This document shows, one piece after another, positions 32,461 through 44,317 of a stretch of 64,000 bases of DNA. Position numbers and translations under genes: made by a program. This DNA is from Otatea glauca. Lineage: Eukaryota; Streptophyta; Magnoliopsida; Poales; Poaceae. Under the pieces are notes generated by a model, which was not told where the DNA came from, did not search any database, and saw only the letters and a list, made by a program, of their open reading frames with translations. Within the stretch, counting starts at the first letter, position 1. Every line of letters begins with the position of its first letter. Location: assembly GCA_036346275.1 (NCBI GenBank), contig CM070715.1, forward strand, positions 74,883,667 through 74,947,666, given 5' to 3'.

Positions 32461-32860
32461 GCAAACTAAACATTCATGTATTCACATTTACTAATCATTC
32501 ATAGCAAACTAACCATTCATGTATCCAGCATTCATAATCATAGCAGACTAACAATTTATGTATTCATAACAAACTAACCTTTTATGTATCCAACAATCAT
32601 AATCATAGCAAACTAACCATTCATGTATCCAGCATTCATAATCATAGCAAACCATTCATGTATCCAGCAATCATAATCATAGCAAACTAACCACTCATGT
32701 ATCCAGCACGCATATCATAGTAGACTAACCATTCATATATTCAGCAGCAAACTAACCATTCATGTATCCAGCAATCATAATCATAGCAAACTAACCATTC
32801 ATGTATCCAACAATCATAATCATAGCAAACTAACCATTCATGTATTCACATTTACTAAAA
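32461..32860 (+). repeat. Minisatellite of about 40 bp units
   Basis: The motif GCAAACTAACCATTCATGTA followed by TCCAGCAATCATAATCATA is repeated about nine times with variation. Units are directly adjacent with no spacers. Confidence 0.92.
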
Positions 32861-32865
32861 GAAAT

Positions 32866-33050
32866 ATCGGCGGCGCAGTGGAGGATACCGGTGGCATAGA
32901 TGAGGATACCGACGCAGGGGAGGAGACCGGCGTGGGGAAGGAGACCGACGCGGGGGTGGAGGCCGGCGGCGTGGGGAAGTAGACCGGCGTAGGAGAGGAG
33001 GCGCTAGGGTTTGGGGGAGACGAAACGTGCTAGGTATCTTGCGTGAGGAA
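32866..33050 (-). other. GC-rich block, possible captured first exon
   Basis: Short repeats of GAGGAGACCGGCG and related forms. On the minus strand it follows an AAACCCTAGC-like leader motif common in grass 5' ends. No product can be named. Confidence 0.35.
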
Positions 33051-33074
33051 CCGATCGGTATATTTATATGGATG

Positions 33075-33300
33075 AATGTTATCTCAGACGGTTCTATTAT
33101 AGAACCGTCTGTGATACTAACATATCACAGAAGGTTCTATAATAGAATCGTATGTGATAGCAACAGGTGTCATCGCTGACGGTTTTATGCTAAAATCGTT
33201 TGTGATACCTCTATATATCACTGACGGTTTATGGATGAAACTGTCTGTGATGATATCACTGACGGTGATGACCATCATCACAGACGGTTTTGAAGTCTAA
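33075..33300. repeat. Right subterminal repeat array of CACTA-1
   Basis: Copies of CAGACGGTTCTAT and inverse AACCGTCTGTGAT, matching the left array in inverted arrangement. Confidence 0.9.
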
Positions 33301-33325
33301 CGTAGGTCTTTCTGTAGTAGTGATT

Positions 33326-34672
33326 AACCCCTCTAAAGAAGAAAGGAAAAGAAAATAAGAAAAAAAAGGAAAAGAAAATAAGAAAAAGAAAACAAAACCT
33401 GATCATCAAGAGAGAGATATCAGAGGATTCAGAGCTCTCTGGCCATGTTGTGTATCACTGATACAATCATACTTATAACTATATAACTGCCTCAACCATC
33501 ATGAGCACTACCACCACGCACTATGGCTGTTCGTCTAATTAAGCAGCCATGGAACCTTCCATTCCACTTCAATGCCTGCTCTCTTTAGCCTCTTTAAGTA
33601 CTTTTGATCGACAGCTTATCCGCTTCTGTCGCTCTACACTCTCTTCACCGGTGCATCTCCCCATCTGGCTCTCCTGAAAAAGCAAATGCATGAACATAAT
33701 TGTGGTTAGGCACATGGAGAGAGGAAAAAAGAAACTCGGTGAATCGAAGTCAGTTTGCAAATTAATCAATAGCTTATTCAATGGGAACCATGCATTGCAT
33801 GCGTGACTGGTGGAATAGGATCAATAGATAGCTGCTAGCTATACACTGCATGATTCTATAATCTATAATAGTACTTGGTTGTGCGTGCTGCAATCATTTG
33901 CTGTTTCTTTCATGTTGCTTGCTTGTTTCTGTTTGTCGTAGTTTGCCTGATCCCCTGAGCGAGACGTACTGACATCGATCGACAAGCGCAAATACCCAAG
34001 TAAATATGTTGAATGAATTTATTTTTTATCAAATTTTAAGGAAATTGGGAAAGGCCAACTGGGTCAACCAGGTCCATGAGGCCAAGCCAACCCCTGACCG
34101 AGCTAGTGAGTAGAGGAGGAGGCGAGCGGGTTAGGGGGAAGGCGCTGGCGATGGCGCCCGTGTCACGCAACCTCCCACGTGCAGTGGTGGGGTGCAGTCC
34201 TCCCGGTGGCCGTGCTCCTCTTCCTCTCCCCATGCTCATTTATAGAGAGGTGGGAGTTCCTTTCTGAAAGATGTACTGAAAATCATTAACTTTTCCTTAT
34301 TTGCCGATTTTTAATCCCCTCAAATCCCGTTGAAGCTTTGGCTTGGTTCTTGCTTTCCCGAAGTCCTCTTATGATCCTCGGCACCGATCTATCCTCTTCT
34401 CACACATGGATGTCGCTATAGCGAGTAACTCGTGGTGAGGTGAGGAGGCGAACTTAGCCAGAGGCTTGAGGCTTTCGTGGAAGGCAAGGTGCGTGAGGTG
34501 TCTCTGTTGCGAGCTGACCTTGCTTGCTTGGTTGGCTCAACCGGCTAGGTGATGGCAGATTTGCTTGGCATTGTGGTGCCTTGAAGTGAAGCGAGTTACC
34601 TGTGGCTTGCTGTGTTTGTTCGATGAAGTCATCTTCCTCAGCGAGGGAGTTGGTTATGTGGCTCTGAGCAAC
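33326..34672. other. DNA between the two CACTA elements
   Basis: No recognised family. On the minus strand a TTTTTCAG acceptor at about 33679 precedes an open segment (ESQMGRCTGEESVERQKRIS) running to a stop at 33569, and a TCTATAAAT box lies at about 34227-34239. These could be scraps of a host gene, but no product can be assigned. The part about 34070-34240 is GC-rich. Confidence 0.35.
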
Positions 34673-34694
34673 ATTCACTACGCCAAAACCTGCA

Positions 34695-35085
34695 ATAGGT
34701 GACGGTCTATTTGTGGCGGTTTTTTTCGAACCGCCACAAAGATAATTATCAGTGGCGGTTCTATTTCAAAAATGGCGGGAAAAATATCAGTGGCGGTTCT
34801 ATCCTAGAACCGCCATCGATAATTAATTATCGATGGCGGTTCAAGGATAGAACCGCCATCGATAACTAAATACATTATCGATGGCGGTTGGAGGCTAGAA
34901 CCGTCGCGATAACTAGGTTATTAGTGGCGGTGCTATCCTCCAACCGCCATCGATTCTATTGATTATCCGTGGCGGTTATATCCTCGAACCGCCATCGATA
35001 ATTCATTATCGATGGCGGTTCAAGATAGAACCGTCACAGATAATGTTATCGATGGCGGTTCTAGTTAAAAACCGCCACTAATAAT
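34695..35085. repeat. Left subterminal repeat array of CACTA-2
   Basis: About fifteen copies of TATCGATGGCGGTTC or the inverse GAACCGCCATCGATA, arranged as inverted pairs about 40 bp apart. Presumed transposase-binding sites. Confidence 0.92.
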
Positions 35086-35091
35086 ATTGCC

Positions 35092-35098
35092 TATAAAT
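35092..35098 (+). promoter_or_regulatory. TATA box of the CACTA-2 transposase gene
   Basis: CCTATAAATAGG follows the left array directly, about 930 bases before the first ATG of the TNP2-type gene. The intervening AT-rich leader probably contains an intron and has a duplicated GGACATATACATCTTGCATAT segment. Confidence 0.75.
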
Positions 35099-35399
35099 AG
35101 GTGGTCGAGCAAAGACCTTGGTCTTCTTCTTCCCGAGAGCAAACCAAAACTTCTAAATTTGATTTCGTTTTCTCCAATTCTTGTGCTTGTACTTCCTCTA
35201 GTTGTTCCTTGGTGAGTTATTTTTCTCCTCTCTTGATTTGTGTTAATCTTGTTGCAATTTAATTTTTAAACCAAGTTTAATTAGGATTTATATGTAGATG
35301 AGATGAAAAGTTTAGATTTTGTTTATTTTTATTTAGCTACCATTTTGTAGTTGATGAATTTATTTCTAGCTAGGTTCATTAGATGATGTTGTGTTCCTT

Positions 35400-36010
35400 T
35401 TATAGATGATGAATTATGATTAAGCATATATTTAATATTAATTGCATTTTAAGTTAATTTGATACATGATGAATTTATTATCTAGCTCCTTTAGATGATA
35501 AGTAATTAGATTGGTTTTTAATTACTATTAATTGGGTTCTATTAGTGTACGGACATATACATCTTGCATATATATGAATTTATTATCTAGCTCTTTTAGA
35601 TGATAAGTAATTAGATTAGTTTTTAATTACTATTAATTTAGTTCCATTAGTGTACGGACATATACATCTTGCATATAATAAATTTATTTAATTAAGATTA
35701 TTGGGTATTAATATAAATGAAATTTTAGTTAATTTGGTCGGTGGGTGCTCATCATTTTTAGATGATGAATTTATTATCTAGCTTCTTTACAGAAAAGTAT
35801 TGATTAGTTTTTTAATTACTATTAATTTGGTTCCATTAGTGCGGACATATATTAAATTTATTTAATTAAGATTATTGGATATTAATATACATGAAATTTT
35901 AGCTAATTTGGTAGGTGGATGCTCATCATTTTTAGATGATGAATTTATTATCTAGCTCATTTAGATGATAAGTAATTAGATTAGTTTTTAATCAATTTTT
36001 ATATGTTAAT
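35400..36010 (+). repeat. Partly duplicated AT-rich leader of CACTA-2
   Basis: GATGAATTTATTATCTAGCT, TTTTTAATTACTATTAATT and GTACGGACATATAC recur three to four times between 35400 and 35980, giving an irregular tandem repeat of about 115-170 bp upstream of the transposase start. Confidence 0.75.
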
Positions 36011-36019
36011 TAATTTTAG

Positions 36020-39000
36020 ATGGACCGGAGATGGATGTACAATGCGAACCGTTACAGCCGAGATTACATCGACGGGGTATCTACTTTTCTAAGAGCCGCT
36101 GAGGAGAACAAGTTGCACAAGAAGACGGAGTACATACATTGTCCATGCATTGATTGCAAGAATGAGAAAATGTTTTCAGACAAAGAGCACATCCACTTGC
36201 ACTTGATTCGAAGAGGTTTTGTACTTGGCTATACACGTTGGACAAGTCACGGTGAAGAGGAAAACATACATGAAGGTGATAACGTATTGGATGATGGAGA
36301 AGGCATTATGGCAGCTGACATCAGTTATGGATCTGATGAGGATAGGTTGGACATTGATGACGATAATAATCTTGCTCAGATGTTGCGCGATGCGTAAGGA
36401 ACTACACTAGTCGAGAGAGTTTAATCAATTCAAGGGTTTGTTGGATGACTCGGACACACCTTTGTTCCCGGGTTGCAAGGAGGAATACACAAAGTTGCAC
36501 ACCGTGCTTTCACTTCTAAAATTGAAGGCAAGCAATGGTTGGTCCGATAAAAGTTTCACGGCGCTATTACAACTCTTAGCGGACATGCTTCCAGATGGAA
36601 ACGTATTGCCGATAACCACTTATTTAGCTAAGAAGGTTGTATGTCCATTGGGATTGGAAGTAGAAAGAATACATGCATGTCCAAACGATTGTATACTCTA
36701 TCGCAAAGAGTATACTGAGACATGCATGTATGTCCGTGTGCAAATCATCACGATACAAGCGTAAAGGCCATGACAATGAGGGCACCGTGGTGAAGAAAGG
36801 GCTCCGCTAAAGTGGTGTGGTATTTACGGTAATACCTAGGTTGAAGCGTTTATTTGGAAACAAAAGTATGCCCAATCGATGCGATGGCACTCGTAAGAGC
36901 GTAAAAGGATGGAAAGTCGAGACACCCTGCCGATTACGCGGTGGAGAACCATCGATAGACTCTTTAGGATGGACTTCGGAATGAACCGAGGAATGTAAGG
37001 TTTGGGTTGAGTACGGATGGAATGAATCCTTTCGGTAACATGAGTAGTATTCATAGCACTTGGCCCAGTAACTCTGTATCTACAACTTTCCTCCTTGGTT
37101 GTGTATGAAACGAAAGTACATTATGATGTCATTGCTTATCCAAGGGCCGAGACAACTGGCAATGATATTGATGTATACCTACAACCATTGGTGGAAGATC
37201 TTGTGATCTTGTGGAACGAAGGTGTACTGGTATGGGATGAGTACAAGCGAGAGTACTTCATCCTACGGGCATTGTTGTTTTGCACCATCAATGATTTCCC
37301 GTCCTTGGTAACCTATCCGTCGTACTATAAAGGGGCCAAAGCATGCCCCGGTGCATGGATGAAACCGCTAGTGTGTGGCTCAATAACTCGAGGAAAACCG
37401 TGTACATGCATCACCGTAGGTTCCTTCGCAGAATCACCCCTACCGCAATATGAAAAACAATTCGACGGATAAAAGAGGATGGTATAGCCCCAAGGCCTCG
37501 TCGTGGGAAGAGGTATATGATATGGTTAAGGATATTAATGTCGACTTGGAAAGGGAGATAGTAATAATACATCGAGGTCTCGTCTCGAGAAGACCACATG
37601 GAAGAAGAGATCGATATTTTGGAACTTGCCCTATTGGAAGGACTTAGAAGTTCGACACTGCATAGACGTCATGCACGTAGAGAAAAATGTATGTGATAGC
37701 TTGATTGGTCTTTTACTGAACATTCCTAGTAAAACTAAGGACGGACTAAAGGCACGAAGGGACCTGGAAGATATGAAAATCAGAGCTGAGCTACATCCTC
37801 AGGACACCGGGAAAGGGCGACTTTACCTTCCCCCAGCTTGCTACACTCTTTCGAAGAAAGAGAGAACAAAACTTTGCAAATGCTTGCATGGTGTGAAAGT
37901 TCCGTCCGGTTACTCCGCAAGCATCAAGAAACTGGTCTCGATGAAAGATTTGAAGTTAACTGGCATGAAGTCTCATGATTGTCATGTGATGATGACACAA
38001 ATGCTTCCTATTGCAATTAGAGGTATTTTGCCTGAAAAGGTCCGAGAGGCAATCATGAGGTTGTGTTTCTTCTTCAACACGATTTCACAGAAGGTCATCG
38101 ATCCCATCGGACTTTCTGAACTGCAGAATGATGTGGTCAAGACACTATGCCACTAGAGATGTATTTCCTCCATCATTTTTCGATATAATGGTTCATCTCA
38201 TTGTTCACCTTGTGAATGAGATAAATGTATGTGGCCCCGTATTCTCGCATCGATGTACCCGCTCGAAAGGTACATGGGTATCTGAAGAAGTATGTACGCA
38301 ATCGATCTCGCCGAGGGTGCATTGTGGAAGGTTATGCAACCGAGGAGGTTATCGAGTTTTGCGTGGATTACATGGAGGGGTGGAACCGTAGGAGTGCCTG
38401 TATCCCGACATGAGGGTAGGTCGGGTGGGAAAGGGACGATTGGAAGGAAATCAACAAATTCTTACGATCATGGATTATTCAAAAGCTCATTTCACGCTTT
38501 GCCTTGATCGGTTGAGGTGTCCTCGATATGGACATGCACAAGGATAAGCTACGAGAGGAAAATCGTGGACGATCGAGGTTTGGGTAACAAAAGAGCATAA
38601 CCGCTTGTTCAATCATTGGTTCAAAGAGCATATGACTGGAAAGAAACGAGTGTCATGTTGAGGTGGTGGCAAAGGGCCATCGGTACAATCTTGACATGGC
38701 AAGGATACGACATAAATGGATATACCTTTTACACGAGATCTCGGGATAGCAAAAGCACTTACCAAAATAGTGGTGTTCGCATAGATGCCTATGACAACAC
38801 AGCAAAGAAGAAGAGTAGCTTCTACGGGTTCATAGAAGAGATTTGGGAGCTCGACTCTCGTATTTTTAAGATCCCAATGTTTCGTGTCGTTGGGTACAAC
38901 TCCCAAAGGGTGTCAAGGTGGACAAGTACGGCTTCACTACTTTGGACATCGAACATGTCGGATCAGAGATGAACCATTCGTACTTGCGAAGCAAGTAGCA

Positions 39001-39231
39001 CAAGTCTTCTATGTAATCGATCCGGCAGATAAGAAGCGCCATGTAGTTCTTCAGGGGAAAAGAAGGATCGTCGGAGTTGAGAATGTCATGGATGAGGAAG
39101 AGTACAACCAGTTTGATGAGTTGCCTCCTTTCGTAGATGGCAACATCAGGCTCGAGGAAGAAACCACTCAGGAAGCTACCTATCATCGCGACGATCATGA
39201 AGAAGGGCAAATTGTGAAAGAAAATAATTAG
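36020..39231 (+). pseudogene. CACTA TNP2-type transposase (TNPD-like), decayed
   Basis: The ATG at 36020 opens a frame with DRRWMYNANRYSRDYIDGV, CPCIDCKN, HLIRRGFVLGYTRWTSHGE, the standard N-terminal (transposase-associated) domain of TNP2 proteins. After a break near 36395 come FNQFKGLLDDSDTPLFPGC and ASNGWSDKSFTALLQLL. Further on DVMHVEKNVCDSLIGLLLNI (37680 on) and CYTLSKKERTKLCKCLHGVK mark the DUF4218 side, and the end shows YTFYTRSRDSKSTYQNSGV, DLPPF-like ELPPFVDGN and stop at 39231 (DUF4216 part). Several frameshifts and stops (for example near 36396, 37470 and 38156) inactivate it. The family call is secure. Confidence 0.93.
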
Positions 39232-39713
39232 CTATATACGAGTAATGGCAAAATATCAGAGGCGGAGCTAGCTCCTCGGCAAATTATGACCAGACCGCAC
39301 AAGTCTTCCTCTATGTAATCAACCCTAATGGTAACCACTGTTGAAGATAATCTTGTGCATGGTAGTTTAAAGTCTGTTTTCGGTTTTGTTTCCTAGCTAT
39401 GTGCTAGTTTTTTTGGTCTTTGAGTCAGTTTTGGACTTTGCTAGTTTTGGTGATTGTTTCAGTGTCTGAAGAGTACTTGTTTGTTTTGCCGGATGACAAA
39501 ATAGTGTTCTATCCGATTGAAAGTTTGGAGAGTTTGTTGAGTCCGTCGGTGAAAGGAGTCCGGATTCTTTCTCAGAATCGCTTATGTATTTGCTTTACAA
39601 GTAATACACAAAATCGTAAAACGCCGCAATTGCGCAAAGACCAAAAACTAGGTCTTCGAACTCAGTACGCTATTCGACAATAGTCGTATAAGATTGAAAC
39701 AAATTTCAAGGTA
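39232..39713. other. 3' flank of the CACTA-2 transposase gene
   Basis: No gene recognised; one short frame (39420-39683) has no family features. Confidence 0.5.
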
Positions 39714-39920
39714 TAGAGGCACATCGGTGGTGGTTCTTAAAAGAACGCCATCGATAACATATCTGTGGCCAGATATCTGAATCGCCATCGATAATATATC
39801 GTGGCGGTTCAGATACGAACCGCCACAGATAAGTTATCGATGGCGATTCTCAGATACGAACCGCCATAGAGATAAAGTTATCGATGGCGGTTCTTTCTAA
39901 GAACCGCCATCGATAATACT
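39714..39920. repeat. Internal subterminal-type repeat array of CACTA-2
   Basis: Copies of TATCGATGGCGGTTC and GAACCGCCATCGATA, identical in type to the terminal arrays, but 5 kb inside the element, between its two genes. Confidence 0.92.
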
Positions 39921-39925
39921 CCATC

Positions 39926-39933
39926 TATAAATA
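39926..39933 (+). promoter_or_regulatory. Internal TATA box (TATAAATA) of CACTA-2
   Basis: TCTATAAATAATAG follows the internal array exactly as CCTATAAATAGG follows the left terminal array. A GC-rich, CCGACGCCG-rich leader (about 39980-40200) comes next, then about 1.2 kb of probable intron before the second gene. Confidence 0.65.
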
Positions 39934-40199
39934 ATAGATCCACCGCTTGTAACCTTTACCCTTAAAACTCCCGCCTTCTCTCTTCTACCCTAAAACCCTT
40001 GAGCTTCCGTGCTCGACACCGCCCTCGCCGCCTCGCGCCGACGCCGCCCCCGACCCGACGCCCCCGACGCCGTCCCCTAACGACGCCGACCCAGCCGACG
40101 CCGCCACGGTCGTCGCCCTCGCTTCGCGCCGACGCCGCCCGACTCGACGCCCCGACGCCGTCCCCAACGACGCCGACCCGCCAACACCGCCCCTGTGTG

Positions 40200-41408
40200 C
40201 ACATTTTCTGCTGTGCTCTACTCGTCATGTTCTTGTGATTAGCATGCATGGTTGCCGTGCATTTTGGATGATCTCTTGCTACATGCATCTCTTGATCAAG
40301 CACACATGATCGCCGCTTTCTTGCGTTGCTCACGTCCAAAACACTTCCACTGTACACTATCATGTGCTGTTGTGCACTGGAACACTTAGTCATCAACTAA
40401 TTAGGAATAAACATGTCAAACAAGCAAAAAGCCAGCCTTTTCTGACGGTCGGAACAAAATAGTGCGGGGCATGGAATTATTTTTTGAGCAGTTTAGCACA
40501 AGATGAATACACCCATAGCACAAAACATCATTTTAGGAGTTATTGTCTATTGCAAACACTTTTCTGTGTCATGATTAAGACCATGGGATCCTAAAGAGAC
40601 AAGTTTATATATATATATATGGTTACTGCTGTGCAAGCTCTTAGAGGAAGGGTATCACCGGTTTCTTGCATGATTTGTGCACTGTTGGGGATATTGAAAT
40701 CCTTTTGGCCGGTTAATAAACAGTGCTTCACTGTTGGGGATATTGAAATCCTTTCGGTCGGTTAATTATTGCCAAGAGACAACCACCACCATCATGCATG
40801 AGTATGTGCCAATTGTTTCTTTAAGCAAGCAACAGGAACAAGAATTAATTAACTTGCCTAATTTTCTTAGAATATTGATCTAGACAATCGGAGCCCGCTC
40901 AACTTGAAAAATCTTGAAGCCTAACCCGTCACACCAAAATCTTGAAGCTCATTTATACTTATTAGACGAACCTGTTACTTCATTCTTCGCTTCTACCATA
41001 TTTTAGAACTAGCTAAGAATGCTACGGATCATCTTCCACTTGTTGCATCTGCATGCTTTGTTCTGTAGTCATCCACTTGCCCTACATGTTTTCATCTTCC
41101 ACTTGTCCTACATGTTTTATTTAGATTGAGTTTCATTAATGCAAACCATGGGCGTTGCAAGGTGTATGTGTGTAGCATTTTAGTGCTCACTTGTATGCAC
41201 CATAGCTACATATTGTGTCCACAAAATTTACAACCAATCGTAACTAGTTCAAGAGTTAATGCTTGCTTAATTAGTTTTGTTACGAGCTAATTAAGTATCT
41301 TGCTCTTGCAAAATCATTTTCATCTTAGCAACACACAATATTACACACGGGACAAGACATCCGCATTTTGAAATTCCATGAGATGATTCTGTAATAATTG
41401 TTAAAATT
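40200..41408 (+). other. Non-coding interval before the second CACTA-2 gene
   Basis: Likely leader and intron. It contains a 49-bp direct duplication (about 40681-40770, CACTGTTGGGGATATTGAAA) and a short TA tract near 40600. Confidence 0.5.
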
Positions 41409-44317
41409 ATGTTTCGGGTTGAATCAGTAGTTCTAATGGAGCCCGAAACCGAGCCTATAGTGGAGGAGAGCCCGAACAGGTACCTTACCCTCCACCCAAC
41501 CACCGAATGTGCCGAGGCCTCCACCGCTGTTGCAGATGATGCTCCTGTTGCAAGACGCCGAGGACGAGGGAAAACTAAGAAGCCTGAAGGCCGGTACACC
41601 ATCTCAGAGGTCTTAGATACTGGGGCCCCTGTTGCACCGAGAAAATCAGCAGCAAAATACAGGTCAACATGCGGGTACATCGTAAGGGATAAAGTGCCAA
41701 TCACCTATTCGGATTGGCATAAAGTGCCCCGAGCCACCAAAGAGGATCTGTGGACAGAGCTCAAAGAAACCTTCGAATTCCCGAAGGAGCCGAAGATCTT
41801 GTGCGTCGCGACGCATTGATGACCATGGATGCGGCGTGGAGAAACTTCAAGGCGAGGCTGAACACAAATTATGTGAAGCAAAACCGGTCAGCCATCGGAG
41901 AGTACCCAAGATTGGAGCCATATTGGGATGAGTTTGTGGCGATGAAGCAATCGGAAGCAAAGAAGGAAGTCCGGTGAGGACCACATTAGCATCACAAGAA
42001 GGAATACTCACCCCACGCACTTGGCACGAGTGGGTACGCGGTAAAATTGCTCAATGGGAGAGGCAAGAATTAGAAGCGGTCCAATTGGTCGCACAAGTCC
42101 TTTGATCGGACTACGATCGAGTGAAGCACTACGTGCTAGCGAGGCGATATGTTGTCTATCGGGGTTTATCATTCAAGAGCAAGAAGACGAAGCAATGACG
42201 CAACGAGTTCACGAGTTTCACGCCCGATCCACCCAAGGATCTTTTCACCCAGACAGGAGAAAGACGAGCTAACAATGCCCTAGGAAACAAAGAGCACCAC
42301 GGTGGGACACGAGGCGTCGGGGTCAAGGTTCCATGGAGGAGTGGATTCCACGAGCACGGAGACTCTTATAGAGTCAAGAGAGCTAAAGATGAGCGGCCGA
42401 GAAGGAAATGGAAATGATGAAGGAAAGGGTTCTGCGAGAAATACAAGGCACCATTGAAGAACAAGTTGAACGACAAGTACAACAAGCCTTGAGTCATCGC
42501 AGCCCACAACGCTTTCTCGATCCTACAGTCATCGCAGTTAGCTTGCGCGCCCACGCCATTGGCGAAGCGGACAATAACCATTATCCCGTGGACGACATAC
42601 AGACCCCACACCTGTCACTCAACGTGCCGTGATGAACATATTTGTACAGCCGCCACAGGGTAGTCTATCCGTGCCAAGAAGGGGTGTCTCGCACAATACC
42701 CGATAGCGCCAAAGTTATGCAAAGGTCCAAGTGGACACGGTATTTGCACGCTTTGTCGAGATCGGACCGAAAAACTCACCAATGATGAGATAACTACTCT
42801 AGGAAGTGCCGCCCACTCATTCATCCAATGGCGCAAGCGTGACATCGTCTTGGACCATGCAGTGCCATCCTCTCTGCAGACAATCCTCGCATCCGTCACC
42901 AAAGACCGAGAGTGAAACGGGAAGAAGCAAAATGAGGTAGAAAAGAAATGCATTGAGGACCCCATCAAGATGGCCACCGTTAGTACTCCAAAGCGTAAAC
43001 CTATAACACCGGTACTTCAAATGACAAACCTACAACCTCGATCCCAAAAATTGGCACATTAGACAAGTCAGTCACCATATCAAAGAGGCCAGACCGAGTA
43101 TGATGTCGTGCGACAAAAAGTAAGGGCAAGGCGAAGTCGATGACCAAGATGATCAACAAAGATTGAAATTCGAGGTAGGAAGCCCTTGGTCACCGCTTCA
43201 AGTTAAAAGTCTAACACCCATGATGCAGCGATTACATGCATGGTACTTAGATCGATCCAACCAAGACGTACTCCCAAAGATGATCACCGCAATTTTCCGT
43301 GAGGAACATTTTCACCATGAGGGCCATGGCTACTTCTTAATAGAATTCGATAACTTGCACAACTTGTTCTATCACGACGCCCTCGACATATCTTTTTTGA
43401 GATGCTGGTCACTGTAAGTGTCTAATATATTAATCTTGGCCTACATTCACGTAATACCGATAAATTTCATGTCTAACTAATTCGTTATATAGATACGAGA
43501 TGATTGAAGTACGAAGAACCAAGGGGCGATGGGATTCCTCGACCGGAACGGTTTGCCAACATGAAATCAAAAGAGTACCAAAGGAGGTCGAGGAGTACGA
43601 TATAAAGTTTTGATTAAACTACAAGACAAGGAGTTTATACTTTTGCCATACAATTTTAAGTAAGTTGCTCACTAGCTAGTTAAATTACTCGTTTATTTCG
43701 TTATTTACTCTGATGTAAGGACTAATGACTAGCATCATGCATGTGTATGTAGCTTCCATTGGATTCTCGTAATAATTCATCCAGAAAAGAGCAAGATGCT
43801 GATCATGGATCCACTAGATAAACCTAAAAAAGACTTTGAAGAGATGACACATTTAGTGAATGAGGCGTTCAAAAGATATTGTCAGAAGAGCTCGAGATAC
43901 CGCCCATACCACAAATCCCTTACAATCCGTACGAAGTTTCCGGTACGCACGAAGGGAATACTCTTATATCATATTTCATAGTAAATAGCTCCTTCGACGA
44001 TATCTTAGTTCATTCGATTTTTGCAGTGATAAATAAAAGACAATGACGTAGAGGTCAGTCATGCTGACATGACACATTGATTCACACCACTCAATTTCTA
44101 TATTCTCTCTTAATTTTGTTTTTTTATACTTACAGCGCCTCAAGTTGTCTACGGTAGGACTGATTCCTTCAAATCCAAGGCATTGGGCCAGCTCGCCTAC
44201 TTCATCATGAAGGAAATAATCAACAAAAATGGCGAGTTTTATGACGAAGACAACAACGATCCAGTCATCCATACTATTGTCCCAAATCACATGTCTTCAA
44301 CCTCCGAAGACCCGTAG
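41409..44317 (+). pseudogene. Ptta/En-Spm second gene (TNPA-like) with Ulp1-type protease end
   Basis: The first part reads RRRGRGKTKKPEGRYTISEV, RSTCGYIVRDKVPITYSDW and DLWTELKETFEFPKE, then TMDAAWRNFKARLNTNYV and RLEPYWDEFVAMKQSE: the Ptta/En-Spm plant transposase domain. A Glu/Gln-rich coiled coil follows (about 42400-42490). The end is Ulp1-like: DISFLRCWSL, a probable intron 43417-43495, FHWILVIIHPEKSK (catalytic-type His near 43756) and MLIMDPLDKPKKDFEEM (Asp near 43808). The Cys-containing block cannot be read in frame. The frame is broken repeatedly (for example 41817, 42270, 43615, 43979) and a final coding part ends at 44317. Confidence 0.85.

Larger units (their letters stand above)
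29171..33322. mobile_element. CACTA-1: non-autonomous CACTA transposon with gene fragments
   Basis: It begins CACTACTACACATAC and ends with the inverse of CACTACTACAGAAAG. The flanks are ATT (29168-29170) and ATT (33323-33325), the 3-bp duplication expected for CACTA. Both ends carry subterminal copies of CACAGACGGTTCT in both orientations. There is no transposase. The 4152 bp contain a large inverted repeat, a captured gene fragment, a nested hAT MITE, a minisatellite and a GC-rich block. The element must have moved with a transposase from elsewhere. Confidence 0.93.

Noticed and set aside
32461..32860. Regular repeats that could suggest a CRISPR array
   Set aside because: The units are head to tail with no unique spacers, the DNA is from a plant, and the array lies in a CACTA element. 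It is a minisatellite.
33569..33781. Minus-strand 70-codon frame with an acceptor-like site, perhaps a host exon
   Set aside because: No recognisable product and no second exon could be placed, so it is noted only in the spacer entry.
39985..40396. 144-codon and 60-codon minus-strand Gly/Arg-rich frames
   Set aside because: Antisense to the CCGACGCCG-rich leader of the second CACTA-2 gene; low-complexity composition.
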